The notes under the pieces: model-generated
Told to the model about the DNA's origin: nothing
What the model saw: the letters and a program-made list of their open reading frames with translations, nothing else
Databases searched by the model: none
Part shown: positions 6,465-14,762 of the stretch, one piece after another
Numbering within the stretch: the stretch's first letter is position 1
How the letters are laid out: every line of letters begins with the position of its first letter
Assembly (NCBI GenBank): GCA_910585485.1
Contig: CAJUEZ010000034.1
Span: 1 to 20,465 of the forward strand
Direction: 5' to 3'
Origin: an uncultured Clostridia bacterium
Lineage (GTDB): Bacteria > Bacillota > Clostridia > UBA1381
DNA length: 20,465 nucleotides
Position numbers and translations under genes: made by a program

Positions 6465-7874
6465 TTATACCATGTCCATTATTTCCTGTATTGTGCTGTT
6501 TGGATTTTCTATACTTCGGAATAAAATCCTACCCAGATAGTAATATAAAAACTCAATTTCCTTAGGTGTTGCCAATTCTGACATATACCCGAAATGGAAA
6601 TCAAGACCGCCGTCACCCGGACGGTGCATTGCCGTCAAATACAACGGCTGAGGCTGTCTGCCGCTCGAATACCAATGACTTGTATATGGTATACCTTTAA
6701 GGTACGGCACTATACTTTTGAGCGTCGCGGGCTGATACGTAAAGCCTACGCTTTCATAGCCAAATCCTCTGTCCAGTCCGTAAGCGTTCTGCTGATGTAT
6801 ATAGAAAGGCATAGGACCGTAATCACTGTGACGGAACAGGTCATTTTGCGCGTTGTCTATTTTCTTCATCGCTTCAAGCACCGTATCATCAGGCTCTATT
6901 ACAGTTCTCAGCGTCATGCAGTGCATTCTTACGCCGCCGCACTTTTTTGCCAGCACTGTTGAGCGTCTTGAAATAAAATCCTTTATACAAATATCTTTTT
7001 CATTATTATTAAACTTTGAAAGCACTGTTCGCAGTCCGTGAAGCAAAAGCACGCTCACAGGAAAACCATGTTCCTCGCAAAAATCAACCAGCTTCATTGT
7101 CGAATCAACGTCAAGTTCATACCGTATAGTCGCTCCTGCCGCGTCCATAGACGCGAGACGCGCGGCGCGCATGTCAGGCTTACTAAATTCACGTCTTTGA
7201 GTTTGCAGTCTTCCCGGACCTGTAAAGTCAGTATAAATCGGCTCAGGTCTCGCAAACTGCTCCTTCCAGTAAGCTACATCTCTTTCTTTTTTCTTACTGC
7301 CCTCCTGGTACTTTAAGTCCTGCTTAACGGCTTCTATATAAGAGGTCATAGGCTTCGGATACGGATGGTCATACATAAGGTAACAGTAAATGTCCATCAC
7401 ATCGCGCGTAAACGTAACAATAGATGACGCGTCCATCGCCATGTGGTGCATGTTCATATAATAACCGTTATAACCGTCAGGCATGGAAACAATCACTATC
7501 CTTGAAAGGGGTCCGCCAAAGGTTTCAAACGGCTGACTCGTCCACCCGTCCATCACCTTATTCACCTTATCCATACTCCACGATGAAAAATCATAATATT
7601 CAAAATACTGATTTTCATAAGGCATGACATACTGCCATACCTGCCCTGTTTCAGGCTCTTTCCATAGTCTAAGACGCATTGACTCACATCTTTCCACCGC
7701 GCGGTTAAGCGCCTCGCGAAGCGCCGCCTGATTAAGTTCCATTTGCAGATAACGTCCCGTCCCCATGTTAACAATCTCATGAGTGGGACTGAATGTCATC
7801 GTGTACATATGCAGCATTTGCGCGTCAGTCAAAGGATAACAGTCACGTTTTATTCCTCCTATAATCTTTTCCAT
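6465..7874 (-). CDS. Stand-alone NRPS-type condensation domain protein
   Basis: A 469-residue protein that is essentially one condensation domain. YPLTDAQMLHMYTM near the N-terminus resembles condensation motif C1. The catalytic motif HHxxxD is intact as HHMAMD (His143, His144, Asp148), where the second His is the key residue for amide formation. The C-terminal half fits the second CAT-like lobe, though I see no clear DFGWG motif. It should join the acyl group on the neighbouring carrier to an amine or amino acid. Start: ATG at 7874 has GGAGG 8 bases upstream. An in-frame ATG at 7913 falls at or before the predicted transcription start and overlaps no ribosome binding site, so it is rejected. 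First gene of the operon; driven by the promoter at 7920-7948. The acceptor amine cannot be read from the sequence. Confidence 0.9.
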   Translation of the reverse strand: MEKIIGGIKRDCYPLTDAQMLHMYTMTFSPTHEIVNMGTGRYLQMELNQAALREALNRAVERCESMRLRLWKEPETGQVWQYVMPYENQYFEYYDFSSWSMDKVNKVMDGWTSQPFETFGGPLSRIVIVSMPDGYNGYYMNMHHMAMDASSIVTFTRDVMDIYCYLMYDHPYPKPMTSYIEAVKQDLKYQEGSKKKERDVAYWKEQFARPEPIYTDFTGPGRLQTQRREFSKPDMRAARLASMDAAGATIRYELDVDSTMKLVDFCEEHGFPVSVLLLHGLRTVLSKFNNNEKDICIKDFISRRSTVLAKKCGGVRMHCMTLRTVIEPDDTVLEAMKKIDNAQNDLFRHSDYGPMPFYIHQQNAYGLDRGFGYESVGFTYQPATLKSIVPYLKGIPYTSHWYSSGRQPQPLYLTAMHRPGDGGLDFHFGYMSELATPKEIEFLYYYLGRILFRSIENPNSTIQEIMDMV

Positions 7875-7919
7875 AAAATATACCTCCATTGTATCTCTGC
7901 CATTACTTTCCATATATAC

Positions 7920-7948
7920 AGTGTATCACATATACATATTCATGTCAA
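7920..7948 (-). promoter_or_regulatory. Sigma-A promoter of the condensation/carrier/ligase operon
   Basis: Minus strand TTGACA (7943-7948), 17-base spacer, TACACT (7920-7925). Predicted transcription start near 7913, leaving a leader of about 40 bases before the chosen ATG at 7874. Confidence 0.8.
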
Positions 7949-8060
7949 CAATTTCCCACACTTTTAACTCAAATGTCGTTTTTTATATTGTGTTCATATT
8001 GAATATACCGCACTCGAATTTATCGCCGTTATTTATTATTTAACCCGCAAAACAAACCGC

Positions 8061-8089
8061 TTGCATAAAACTGTATTTTGTTGTACAAT
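8061..8089 (+). promoter_or_regulatory. Promoter of the tyrosine recombinase
   Basis: TTGCAT (8061-8066), 17-base spacer, TACAAT (8084-8089). Predicted start near 8096, so the leader before the ATG at 8108 is only about 12 bases. It is divergent from the operon promoter at 7920-7948. Confidence 0.75.
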
Positions 8090-8107
8090 ATTTATGGGTG
8101 ATAAATA

Positions 8108-9157
8108 ATGAGCAAGCACACAAAACTTATGAATTTCCTATCCAATCTTCCCGACTTTGTCTTTGACTATATTGAGATTGCTTACAACGGAGAGAGCGTG
8201 AATACTCAGATTGGATACAGTATTGACATAAAAACTTTTTTGGAATATTTACAAAAATTCAAATTTAAAGATGTTGAAGATATTGAGGATTTCACCGTCA
8301 AACATATGGAGGAAGTGAGCCTTCCAGACCTTAACGGATTCACTGCATACCTTAAGGAATACGAAACAGACACGATAACTATTGACGGTAAACACGTCAA
8401 GCGCATACGCCGCAACAGCGCGTACGGCATAAACCGCAAGCTTTCCGGCATACGCGGATTATTCGCTTATCTTTACAAAAACGATTTTATATCGCAGAAC
8501 ATAACCGACAAGGTGGATTTTAAAAAAATCCACCAAAAAATGAAACGACCGCTTACGACTCAGGAAACAGTTAAACTTTTAGATGTTATATACAACGGTG
8601 AAAAGTATTACGAGGGCAGAGATTTAACCGAGTATAAAAACAGAAAACAGCGGGACATTGCCCTTTTTACCGCATATCTCGGCACAGGCTGCCGTGTAAG
8701 CGAACTTGTAAACCTTGATATGCACGATGTATGCTTTGAAACTTCTTCTTTCGTGGTAACACGAAAAGGTGGAGACGAGCAGGAGGTTTTTATGCCTGTT
8801 CAGGTTGAGAATGAACTTTTTATATATATGCAGGAGAGATGCGAGAATGAAAACGCAAAAGATGAAAACGCGCTGTTTCTAAGCCGTCTCGGAAAACGAA
8901 TGAGCGCCCAAGGTGTTGAAAAAATACTGAAAAAATACTGTTCTACAGTCGGAATATACGATCCCGACAAGGCGCGTCCGCACGCGCTTCGTCGTACATT
9001 CGCATGTAATTTGATAGCAGACGGAGTTGATATAAAAATGGTTGCCGAACTTATGGGACATAAAAATATCGAGGTTACTCACAAATACTACACGCAATAC
9101 GCGATAGAAAAGCGCAAAGAAGTCATGCGCGGATTCGATATAAAAGGAAACAGATAA
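8108..9157 (+). CDS. Tyrosine recombinase/integrase (XerC/D-like)
   Basis: A 349-residue site-specific recombinase with both expected parts: an N-terminal SAM-like core-binding domain (about residues 10-125) and a C-terminal catalytic domain. The catalytic set is complete: Arg196 in GTGCRVSEL, Lys220 in the beta hairpin (TRKGG), His292 and Arg295 in HALRRTFA, His318 in LMGHKN, and nucleophile Tyr328 in KYYTQY. It should cut and rejoin DNA through a 3'-phosphotyrosyl link. Slightly longer than typical XerC/XerD (about 300), with an insert around residues 160-180. Only a weak GGGTGAT ribosome site precedes the ATG. It lies alone between a divergent operon and a bidirectional terminator, with no phage, transposon or tRNA target nearby. 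It could be a chromosomal Xer-type resolvase or an orphan integrase; the sequence does not decide. Confidence 0.92.
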   Translation: MSKHTKLMNFLSNLPDFVFDYIEIAYNGESVNTQIGYSIDIKTFLEYLQKFKFKDVEDIEDFTVKHMEEVSLPDLNGFTAYLKEYETDTITIDGKHVKRIRRNSAYGINRKLSGIRGLFAYLYKNDFISQNITDKVDFKKIHQKMKRPLTTQETVKLLDVIYNGEKYYEGRDLTEYKNRKQRDIALFTAYLGTGCRVSELVNLDMHDVCFETSSFVVTRKGGDEQEVFMPVQVENELFIYMQERCENENAKDENALFLSRLGKRMSAQGVEKILKKYCSTVGIYDPDKARPHALRRTFACNLIADGVDIKMVAELMGHKNIEVTHKYYTQYAIEKRKEVMRGFDIKGNR

Positions 9158-9187
9158 AAAGGACTGTTCATTATGAACAGTCCTTTT
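9157..9187. terminator. Bidirectional terminator between recombinase and CmpB-like gene
   Basis: A perfect 14-base stem (9157-9170 with 9174-9187) with loop TTA. T runs follow on both strands. It serves the plus-strand recombinase and the minus-strand operon ending at 9197. Confidence 0.9.
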
Positions 9188-9196
9188 CGTATTTTC

Positions 9197-9799
9197 TTAT
9201 CTTCTTAAAGTATCTTTTATTTTTCTTACCATGTTTCCGCATCTGCTTTCCGCAAGGTTTTCAAAAATCTCTGACTGCTTGTCCACATACCAAAGCTTTT
9301 CAGTATCCATATATCTTACAGATATAATAGTATCAGCAATCATAACTATAGCTATTACTATCGATGAAACCTGAATTGTAATCGGATTCATCATATCGAG
9401 CATACCCATAGTAAACGGCGCTATATACTTAATCAAAGCCACTGTAAAAATGCCGAATGCCGCAGCGCCTAAAATACATATTCTGCCGTTTATGTTAAGC
9501 GGCCAGTTTGTGTAATCCCACCATCTTTGATGGAAAAGCTTTTCAAAAAGCCACGAAACAAAATATTCCAAAACTCCTGTTAAAACCATTCCTGATATAA
9601 ACAGCAAAGCAATATTTTCGATTCTTCCCAAAACCAATAAGTCAAGCAACGCTCCTATACCGTATATCGGGCAGAAGCATGTGCTTAAAAAGCCACTGTT
9701 TACCACTCTTCTTTGTTGAATTGTATAATATACAGATTCCCATGCCCATCCTATAAAGCTAAATACCGCAAAGCATAGGAAATATCGACATAAAATCAT
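9197..9799 (-). CDS. CmpB-family (putative ABC-transporter type IV) integral membrane protein
   Basis: A 200-residue multi-pass membrane protein. Pattern recognised from the CmpB/putative ABC-transporter type IV family of Firmicutes: FIGWAWESVYY at the N-terminus, VNSGFLSTCFCPIYGIGALLDL, LEYFVSWLFEKLFHQRWWDY, and NINGRICILGAAAFG. Hydrophobic segments near residues 5-22, 45-62, 64-85, 105-130 and 140-160 suggest about five membrane spans; the C-terminal 40 residues are hydrophilic. The family name implies transport but its function has not been established to my knowledge, and no ATPase is encoded beside it. The start has GGGGGG 6 bases upstream. It begins 14 bases after the stop of the HD-domain gene, so the two are co-transcribed and end at the bidirectional terminator. 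Confidence 0.85.
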   Translation of the reverse strand: MILCRYFLCFAVFSFIGWAWESVYYTIQQRRVVNSGFLSTCFCPIYGIGALLDLLVLGRIENIALLFISGMVLTGVLEYFVSWLFEKLFHQRWWDYTNWPLNINGRICILGAAAFGIFTVALIKYIAPFTMGMLDMMNPITIQVSSIVIAIVMIADTIISVRYMDTEKLWYVDKQSEIFENLAESRCGNMVRKIKDTLRR

Positions 9800-9813
9800 A
9801 TTTAACCCCCCTG

Positions 9814-10323
9814 TTAAATCGCCTGTATCTCTTTATATAGCAAATTTATATATTCTTCTGTCTCTTTTCCTTTTACGTTGTAATATGTATCTTTTCTCTT
9901 AAATGTTTCATAAACGGAACATGCCTTGTCTACCATGCAGACAATCCAGCCTTCCCTGCACGTCGGCGGAATAACCGTAAGCGGAAACATATGTTTTTTT
10001 ATTATCTCACGCTCAATATCCGTCAATGCAAAATCTCTGTCCGCATTTTCAAGCGCCGTTCTCGGATGCGTAAAACCATGTATCTTTCTTCCCTTTGCGC
10101 CGTCATGCCAATCATAAAGGAAGTAATCATGCAGCAGAGCACCGCGTATTAAATCACGTTTCTTATATTTAATCCCCATAAACTCCGCAAACTTCATACT
10201 GTAATACGCCACAGCTATTGTATGCTTCAGACAGGACGTGTCACCATGCTGAATAAATCTTTCCATTCGTCTGAGTTTTGATTTTTTAGACAAGCTTTCC
10301 AAGCAATACATAACCGAGTTCAT
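9814..10323 (-). CDS. HD-domain protein (putative metal-dependent phosphohydrolase)
   Basis: A 169-residue soluble protein with the H...HD...D metal-binding signature of the HD superfamily: His34 in CLKHTIAVAYYS, His65-Asp66 in RGALLHDYFLYDW, and Asp132 in MVDKACSVYE. Additional His residues (82, 86, 111) lie between and may bind a second metal. HD proteins hydrolyse phosphomonoesters or phosphodiesters such as nucleotides or signalling nucleotides; the substrate here is not evident. The ribosome site is AAGGCGG, 7 bases before the ATG. First gene of a two-gene operon with the CmpB-like membrane protein, driven by a perfect-consensus promoter at 10369-10397. No signal peptide or membrane span. 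Confidence 0.85.
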   Translation of the reverse strand: MNSVMYCLESLSKKSKLRRMERFIQHGDTSCLKHTIAVAYYSMKFAEFMGIKYKKRDLIRGALLHDYFLYDWHDGAKGRKIHGFTHPRTALENADRDFALTDIEREIIKKHMFPLTVIPPTCREGWIVCMVDKACSVYETFKRKDTYYNVKGKETEEYINLLYKEIQAI

Positions 10324-10368
10324 ATAAATACCGCCTTTTACTCTTAAATAACAAAACTTTTCATTATT

Positions 10369-10397
10369 ATTATAAACATGAGATTGTGATATGTCAA
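10369..10397 (-). promoter_or_regulatory. Consensus sigma-A promoter of the HD/CmpB operon
   Basis: Minus strand TTGACA (10392-10397), 17-base spacer, TATAAT (10369-10374), matching consensus at all 12 positions. The start site should lie about 40 bases before the ATG. Confidence 0.88.
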
Positions 10398-10500
10398 TAT
10401 AATATTCTTTTATTTTATATTTTTTTAATAATTTGTAACATTATTTAACATCATTTTAACAAAAATTACTATATCAGCTATTTATTGGCTTTATGCGACA

Positions 10501-10533
10501 AAAAAAACAGCCGGGCATATATACCCGGCTGTT
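10501..10533 (-). terminator. Strong terminator of the exporter/SLH operon
   Basis: AACAGCCGGG (10506-10515) pairs with CCCGGCTGTT (10524-10533) around an 8-base loop. A run of at least seven T follows on the minus strand (10501-10507). It lies just after the stop of the SLH gene. Confidence 0.92.
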
Positions 10534-10539
10534 CTAATT

Positions 10540-12786
10540 TTACTGAGCGACTATTATTCGTATTCTTCCTCCTGATGTTTGGGCTTTATCATAATAAGCC
10601 TTTAAACTGTAGTTACCGTTTATAGCGTCGTCAATAGGCATCTTCATATATGTTGACGCGTCTGTTTTGTGATAAACTACCACTTTGTCACTAAGCAGAT
10701 ACTTTTGACCGCCTATTACGGCATAAGTATAGGTAAGTTCTGATATGTTTGCGCTATGCGATACAAGCTGCTGTATACTTTCTATACCCATAGCGTTCAT
10801 TTTTAATCTGTATGCTCCTGTGGCATAGTTTGAGAATCCTGTCATATACATATTTTGATTTCCGTCTATATCTATCATATATGTACCGGTTTCTCTGTCT
10901 TTTCTTATTGCAATACCATAAGAATACGTGTCGCCAGTCACATTTTTCAATATCAGTTCATCTATTTCGCCCGACGCGTTTTTGGACGAATACAGCACAC
11001 CGGACGCGCTGAGTGTCACTCCGTCAATTCTCTGCGGATATATCCTGCAATATGAAGGAGTACTGTCATAATACTCGCCTGAAGTGTCAATTATTTTAAC
11101 ATCGTCCGCAAGAGGTGTTCCTCCTATTTGTCCTTTTGAAACGTTCACCGCGCCCGATACGGAAGATGACCCTCTGTATTTTGTGATGGAGGCTTTGCCG
11201 TTCTTAAAGCTTACGTTTGCGACAGAGCATACCAAAGAAGCGCAGTCATTGCTTGACGCATACTCATGAACGTTTCCGTCCGCCGTGACTATCTTCGCGT
11301 AATACGAAGAGTAAACTGTATTGTCAGGATTTGTAAACTCTTTTTTGCCCGCTTCGATAACAAAACCTACTCCTGAGGCAATCGCTTGATTGGCAGAAGT
11401 ATTTGCTGACATTCCGCCTCCCGCTATTCCGGCTATTTCACCCGTTCTGCCCAAAAGCAGCGTCAAAGTATCTCCGTATTTAAAACTTCCGCTTGATGAA
11501 AGGTCATTAAATGCCTCAACGCTTTCCACGCCATATTCTTTCCCCGAAACAGTAACTCTTATAGGCGAATCCTTTGTCGGAGACGCTTTTTCATATACTC
11601 CCGTTACTTTATCAGTATACGCGAGCACCATATTTAAATCTTCGCTGTAATAAATTATATCATTTATCTGTATGTCGGAAGCAGAGACTTTTGTTCCGCC
11701 GCGCATAATAGTAGTGGAACCATTTGACGCGAAACTCGACAGCCAGTTTGAATCTGTAACTTTTATAGGTCCTTCCATATTTCCCTTGGAATAGCTTACA
11801 TAATCCACTCCGCCGCCGTCTTCTCTTACATAAAGAATATCTCCCATTTCCATTTCATTCTTCACTGCCGCGTAACTGCTCCTTGAGCCGTCCTTGTAGC
11901 ATACAGTGCCGTCTGTGATGTCTATCTGAGTGAAGTTTCCGTTTTTATATCCAATCACAGCATTTGGAAGCTGAGAGTAAATTATGTATTTTTCAACCCC
12001 TCCGCCATTATCATAATCAGGAGTGAAAGCCACAAAATCGTCACCGTTTTTAACGAACATATCGCCCTTTCTGCCAACATATCCGCTGCTGAAATTATTA
12101 TTCGTTTCAAACGTTCCCGCTGTTGTGAAAATTTTGTTTTCTCCTAAAGACGCGTCCTCATTATGTGACGCGATAATGGTAACATCTTTTATAACTTCGC
12201 AGTCAAACACTGATATAAGCTTTGCGGATGAATTTTTCATCTTTGTATTTAGCGCGTTATATATTAAGTTTGCCACCTGACGTCTTGTCAGCGCTTCTCC
12301 CTGCAACGCGTCAATATTTTTTACAAGTTCAAGATTTTCCGCCAGTCCTATCTGACCATACGGCCACGAAAATCCGAAATCATCGCTTGTATAACCAAGC
12401 ACCTTTAAAACCATTGTCAGCGCTTCCTCGTAAGACACTGTATTATCAGGTCTAAATGTAGCGTCAACATATCCCTCGGCGATATTAGCTGATACCGCCG
12501 CTCTTACATACGGCGCAGACCAATGCTTATATGAAACATCTTTAAACGGAGATATTTTTAACCCTGAGGCGACAGTATTCTTCGCGCTTGAGGCCGCGAC
12601 GGCAATCTTCGCAAATTCAGCCCGCGAGACATTATCGTCAAGTCTCAGATTTCCGTCATCATCTCCGACCATTATATTAAGTTCTGACAGAAGCGCCGTT
12701 TTGTTTTCAATCTCTTCAGCCGCATACACAGGTAATACAGTCAGAAGCATAGCGCCTATCAATAGAGCAGAAATTATTTTTTTCAT
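10540..12786 (-). CDS. Secreted S-layer-homology (SLH) domain surface protein
   Basis: A 748-residue exported protein. The signal peptide is at residues 1-22/23: MKKIISALLIGAMLLTV, then PVYA before AEE. Three SLH repeats follow, which bind secondary cell-wall polymer: about residues 30-65 (weak first copy, with VSRAEFAKIAVAA), 80-132 (FKDVSYKHWSAPYVRAAV, FRPDNTVSYEEALTMVLKVLGY) and 140-183 (LTRRQVANLIYNALN). The remaining 560 residues look beta-rich with repeated short Gly/Asp turns; I recognise no catalytic domain. The chosen start has AAGGAAAT 8-9 bases upstream and begins exactly at the signal peptide; the frame is open to 12831 but that extension has no ribosome site. It starts 49 bases after the permease stop, and the operon terminator follows it. 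Co-expression with a MacB-like exporter suggests an envelope-linked role, perhaps as wall-side partner, but that is inference. Confidence 0.88.
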   Translation of the reverse strand: MKKIISALLIGAMLLTVLPVYAAEEIENKTALLSELNIMVGDDDGNLRLDDNVSRAEFAKIAVAASSAKNTVASGLKISPFKDVSYKHWSAPYVRAAVSANIAEGYVDATFRPDNTVSYEEALTMVLKVLGYTSDDFGFSWPYGQIGLAENLELVKNIDALQGEALTRRQVANLIYNALNTKMKNSSAKLISVFDCEVIKDVTIIASHNEDASLGENKIFTTAGTFETNNNFSSGYVGRKGDMFVKNGDDFVAFTPDYDNGGGVEKYIIYSQLPNAVIGYKNGNFTQIDITDGTVCYKDGSRSSYAAVKNEMEMGDILYVREDGGGVDYVSYSKGNMEGPIKVTDSNWLSSFASNGSTTIMRGGTKVSASDIQINDIIYYSEDLNMVLAYTDKVTGVYEKASPTKDSPIRVTVSGKEYGVESVEAFNDLSSSGSFKYGDTLTLLLGRTGEIAGIAGGGMSANTSANQAIASGVGFVIEAGKKEFTNPDNTVYSSYYAKIVTADGNVHEYASSNDCASLVCSVANVSFKNGKASITKYRGSSSVSGAVNVSKGQIGGTPLADDVKIIDTSGEYYDSTPSYCRIYPQRIDGVTLSASGVLYSSKNASGEIDELILKNVTGDTYSYGIAIRKDRETGTYMIDIDGNQNMYMTGFSNYATGAYRLKMNAMGIESIQQLVSHSANISELTYTYAVIGGQKYLLSDKVVVYHKTDASTYMKMPIDDAINGNYSLKAYYDKAQTSGGRIRIIVAQ

Positions 12787-12835
12787 TTTATCTATTTCCT
12801 TTCTTAGCTGATAATCTGCAATTAAAATCAATCAA

Positions 12836-14011
12836 TTAATCGTACCTTAATGCGTCTATAGGATTAAGCCGCGCCGCTTTTTTCGCGGGCAAATACCCGA
12901 ATCCTACTCCGATTGCCACGGATACGCTGAATGCCACCACAATAGACATCACGGACGGAGTTATTAATGTATTAAACAGCAACTTTCCCGCGAGCACCGC
13001 GACAATCGCTCCGAGTATAATTCCGATAACTCCGCCTATACAGCTTACTGTTCCGGCTTCAATAACAAACTGCATCATTATATTTTTTTGCTTCGCGCCC
13101 AGTGACTTTCGTATACCTATCTCCCGCGTGCGCTCTGTTACCGATACGAGCATTATATTCATTATTCCGATACCGCCCACCAGCAGTGAAATGCCCGCTA
13201 TACAAACAAGCACAGTCTGCATAGAATTCATCATCGTAGACATTCTCTCTATCATTTCCTTCATACTGATAACTACATAGAAATCATCATCGCCCATTTT
13301 CTTTTCAAGAAATTGTTTAATTGTCGATGTCGCCTCGTCAACATGATCTTCGTCAACAGCGTTAAGCGCGTAAATACTCACTATTCCGCTGCCGCTGAGA
13401 TTTATGGCTGTTGTATAAGGAAGATATATAACATCATCTCCGCTTCCCGAAGAGGAGTCTTCCTTTTCCTCTAAAACTCCCACGACAGTCAGCGGCATGC
13501 CATTAATTTTAAGCTGTTTTCCTATAGCTTTATTCTTGCCGAAAAACTTTTGTTCCTGATATGTTCCTATAACGCATGTTTTGCTTTTATTGGCAATATC
13601 CGCATACTGCAAAAACCTTCCCTGCTCCACATTCAAAAGCTTCATTGTGATAAAACTTTCGCTCACACCTTCCGCTTTTCCTATCTCATTTTCCGTTCCG
13701 CATTTTATAGTGCCCGACACGGAAATGTCAGGTGAAACATCAGAAATTAACCCCTCGTTTTCCGAGACAAATTTATACATCTCATCAGGGTCAACTTTCT
13801 TTCCGTTTCTCGGTATTATGGATACTTGAATAGTGTTTGTTCCTATTTCGGCGAACATATCGGTAAGCTGTTTTGTAAGTCCTCCCATCAAACTGACAAG
13901 AATTATAACAGCCGCAATACCTATAATAATACCAAGCATAGTTAAAAATGACCTTACTTTACTTGACCATATTGTAGACATCGCTATCTTAAAGCATTTT
14001 CCTATTCCCAC
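12836..14011 (-). CDS. MacB/FtsX-type ABC transporter permease
   Basis: A 391-residue permease of the MacB/YknZ type. The N-terminal span (about residues 19-45, RSFLTMLGIIIGIAAVIILVSL) is followed by a large extracytoplasmic domain (about 45-265). Three spans close the protein (about 268-292, 315-345, 358-380), with the conserved loop VSVTERTREIGIRKSLGAKQ between the second and third spans. Such permeases act with a dimeric ATPase and an adaptor as mechanotransmitters that expel peptides, toxins or envelope substrates. Translation appears to start at GTG 14011, with AGGTGA just upstream inside the end of the ATPase gene; only 2 bases separate the two genes. An ATG ten codons in would cut into the conserved N-terminal segment. 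The substrate is not evident. Confidence 0.93.
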   Translation of the reverse strand: MGIGKCFKIAMSTIWSSKVRSFLTMLGIIIGIAAVIILVSLMGGLTKQLTDMFAEIGTNTIQVSIIPRNGKKVDPDEMYKFVSENEGLISDVSPDISVSGTIKCGTENEIGKAEGVSESFITMKLLNVEQGRFLQYADIANKSKTCVIGTYQEQKFFGKNKAIGKQLKINGMPLTVVGVLEEKEDSSSGSGDDVIYLPYTTAINLSGSGIVSIYALNAVDEDHVDEATSTIKQFLEKKMGDDDFYVVISMKEMIERMSTMMNSMQTVLVCIAGISLLVGGIGIMNIMLVSVTERTREIGIRKSLGAKQKNIMMQFVIEAGTVSCIGGVIGIILGAIVAVLAGKLLFNTLITPSVMSIVVAFSVSVAIGVGFGYLPAKKAARLNPIDALRYD

Positions 14012-14013
14012 GA

Positions 14014-14745
14014 TTACTCACCTGCCCCTGCTTTTTCCTGACGCGCCACCGATTCATCACCATCGGCTGTTCCGTCATAAACTATTTTGCCGTCAGTTAT
14101 TCGCACAACTCTTTGCGCCTTTGCCGCGATAGAGTTATCATGAGTAATAAGAACTATGGTGTTTCCCTCATCGTGAAGTTCTTTCAAAAAATCCATCACT
14201 TCACGGCCTGTTTTGCTGTCCAAAGCTCCCGTAGGTTCATCGGCAAGTATTACTGACGGATTTCCCGCAAGAGCGCGCGCGATAGACGCTCTCTGCTGCT
14301 GACCTCCCGAAAGCTGAGACGGAAGATTCTTTGCTTTATCCGCAAGCCCCACTCTTCCTAAAGCAGCCAGTGCCCTCTCCTTCTGCTCGCTTTCGCTCAC
14401 ACCCGCGTACATAAGCGGCAGAGCAACATTTTCAAGCAGAGTCAGCTTGGGAAGAAGATTATACTGTTGGAATATAAACCCCAGCATTTTATTCCTCACT
14501 TCCGCAAGCTCGTCATCAGTATAATTACTTATATCTTTTCCGTTTAATCGGTATTTGCCCTTAGTCGCCACGTCTAAACAGCCGATTATATTCATACAGG
14601 TGGATTTACCGCTTCCTGATTTACCGATAATCGCGACAAACTCTCCCTTTTCTATTTTAAGAGATATTCCATCCAGTGCGCGCACCTCGCTGTCACCCAT
14701 ATAATATATCTTATAAATGTCTTCTAATTCTACCAATGGAGGCAT
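14014..14745 (-). CDS. ABC transporter ATP-binding protein (MacB/LolD-type)
   Basis: A 243-residue cytoplasmic ATPase powering the neighbouring permease. Walker A GKSGSGKST (41-49), Q-loop FQQYNLLP (about 92-99), signature LSGGQQQR (145-152), Walker B VILADEPTGALD (165-176, catalytic Glu170) and H-loop LITHD (His202) are all intact, and the PTGALD form is typical of the MacB/LolD/FtsE group. A perfect GGAGGTGAT lies 5 bases before the ATG, the best ribosome site in the operon, suggesting high translation. It starts 17 bases after the adaptor stop and is nearly joined to the permease. The last 15 residues or so are acidic and low-complexity. Confidence 0.95.
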   Translation of the reverse strand: MPPLVELEDIYKIYYMGDSEVRALDGISLKIEKGEFVAIIGKSGSGKSTCMNIIGCLDVATKGKYRLNGKDISNYTDDELAEVRNKMLGFIFQQYNLLPKLTLLENVALPLMYAGVSESEQKERALAALGRVGLADKAKNLPSQLSGGQQQRASIARALAGNPSVILADEPTGALDSKTGREVMDFLKELHDEGNTIVLITHDNSIAAKAQRVVRITDGKIVYDGTADGDESVARQEKAGAGE

Positions 14746-14762
14746 TTTATATCACCTCCGCC

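Noticed and set aside
8108..9157. Prophage or integrative element around the tyrosine recombinase
   Set aside because: I see no tRNA, attachment-site repeats, excisionase, phage or conjugation genes on either side. Neighbouring genes look like ordinary chromosome.
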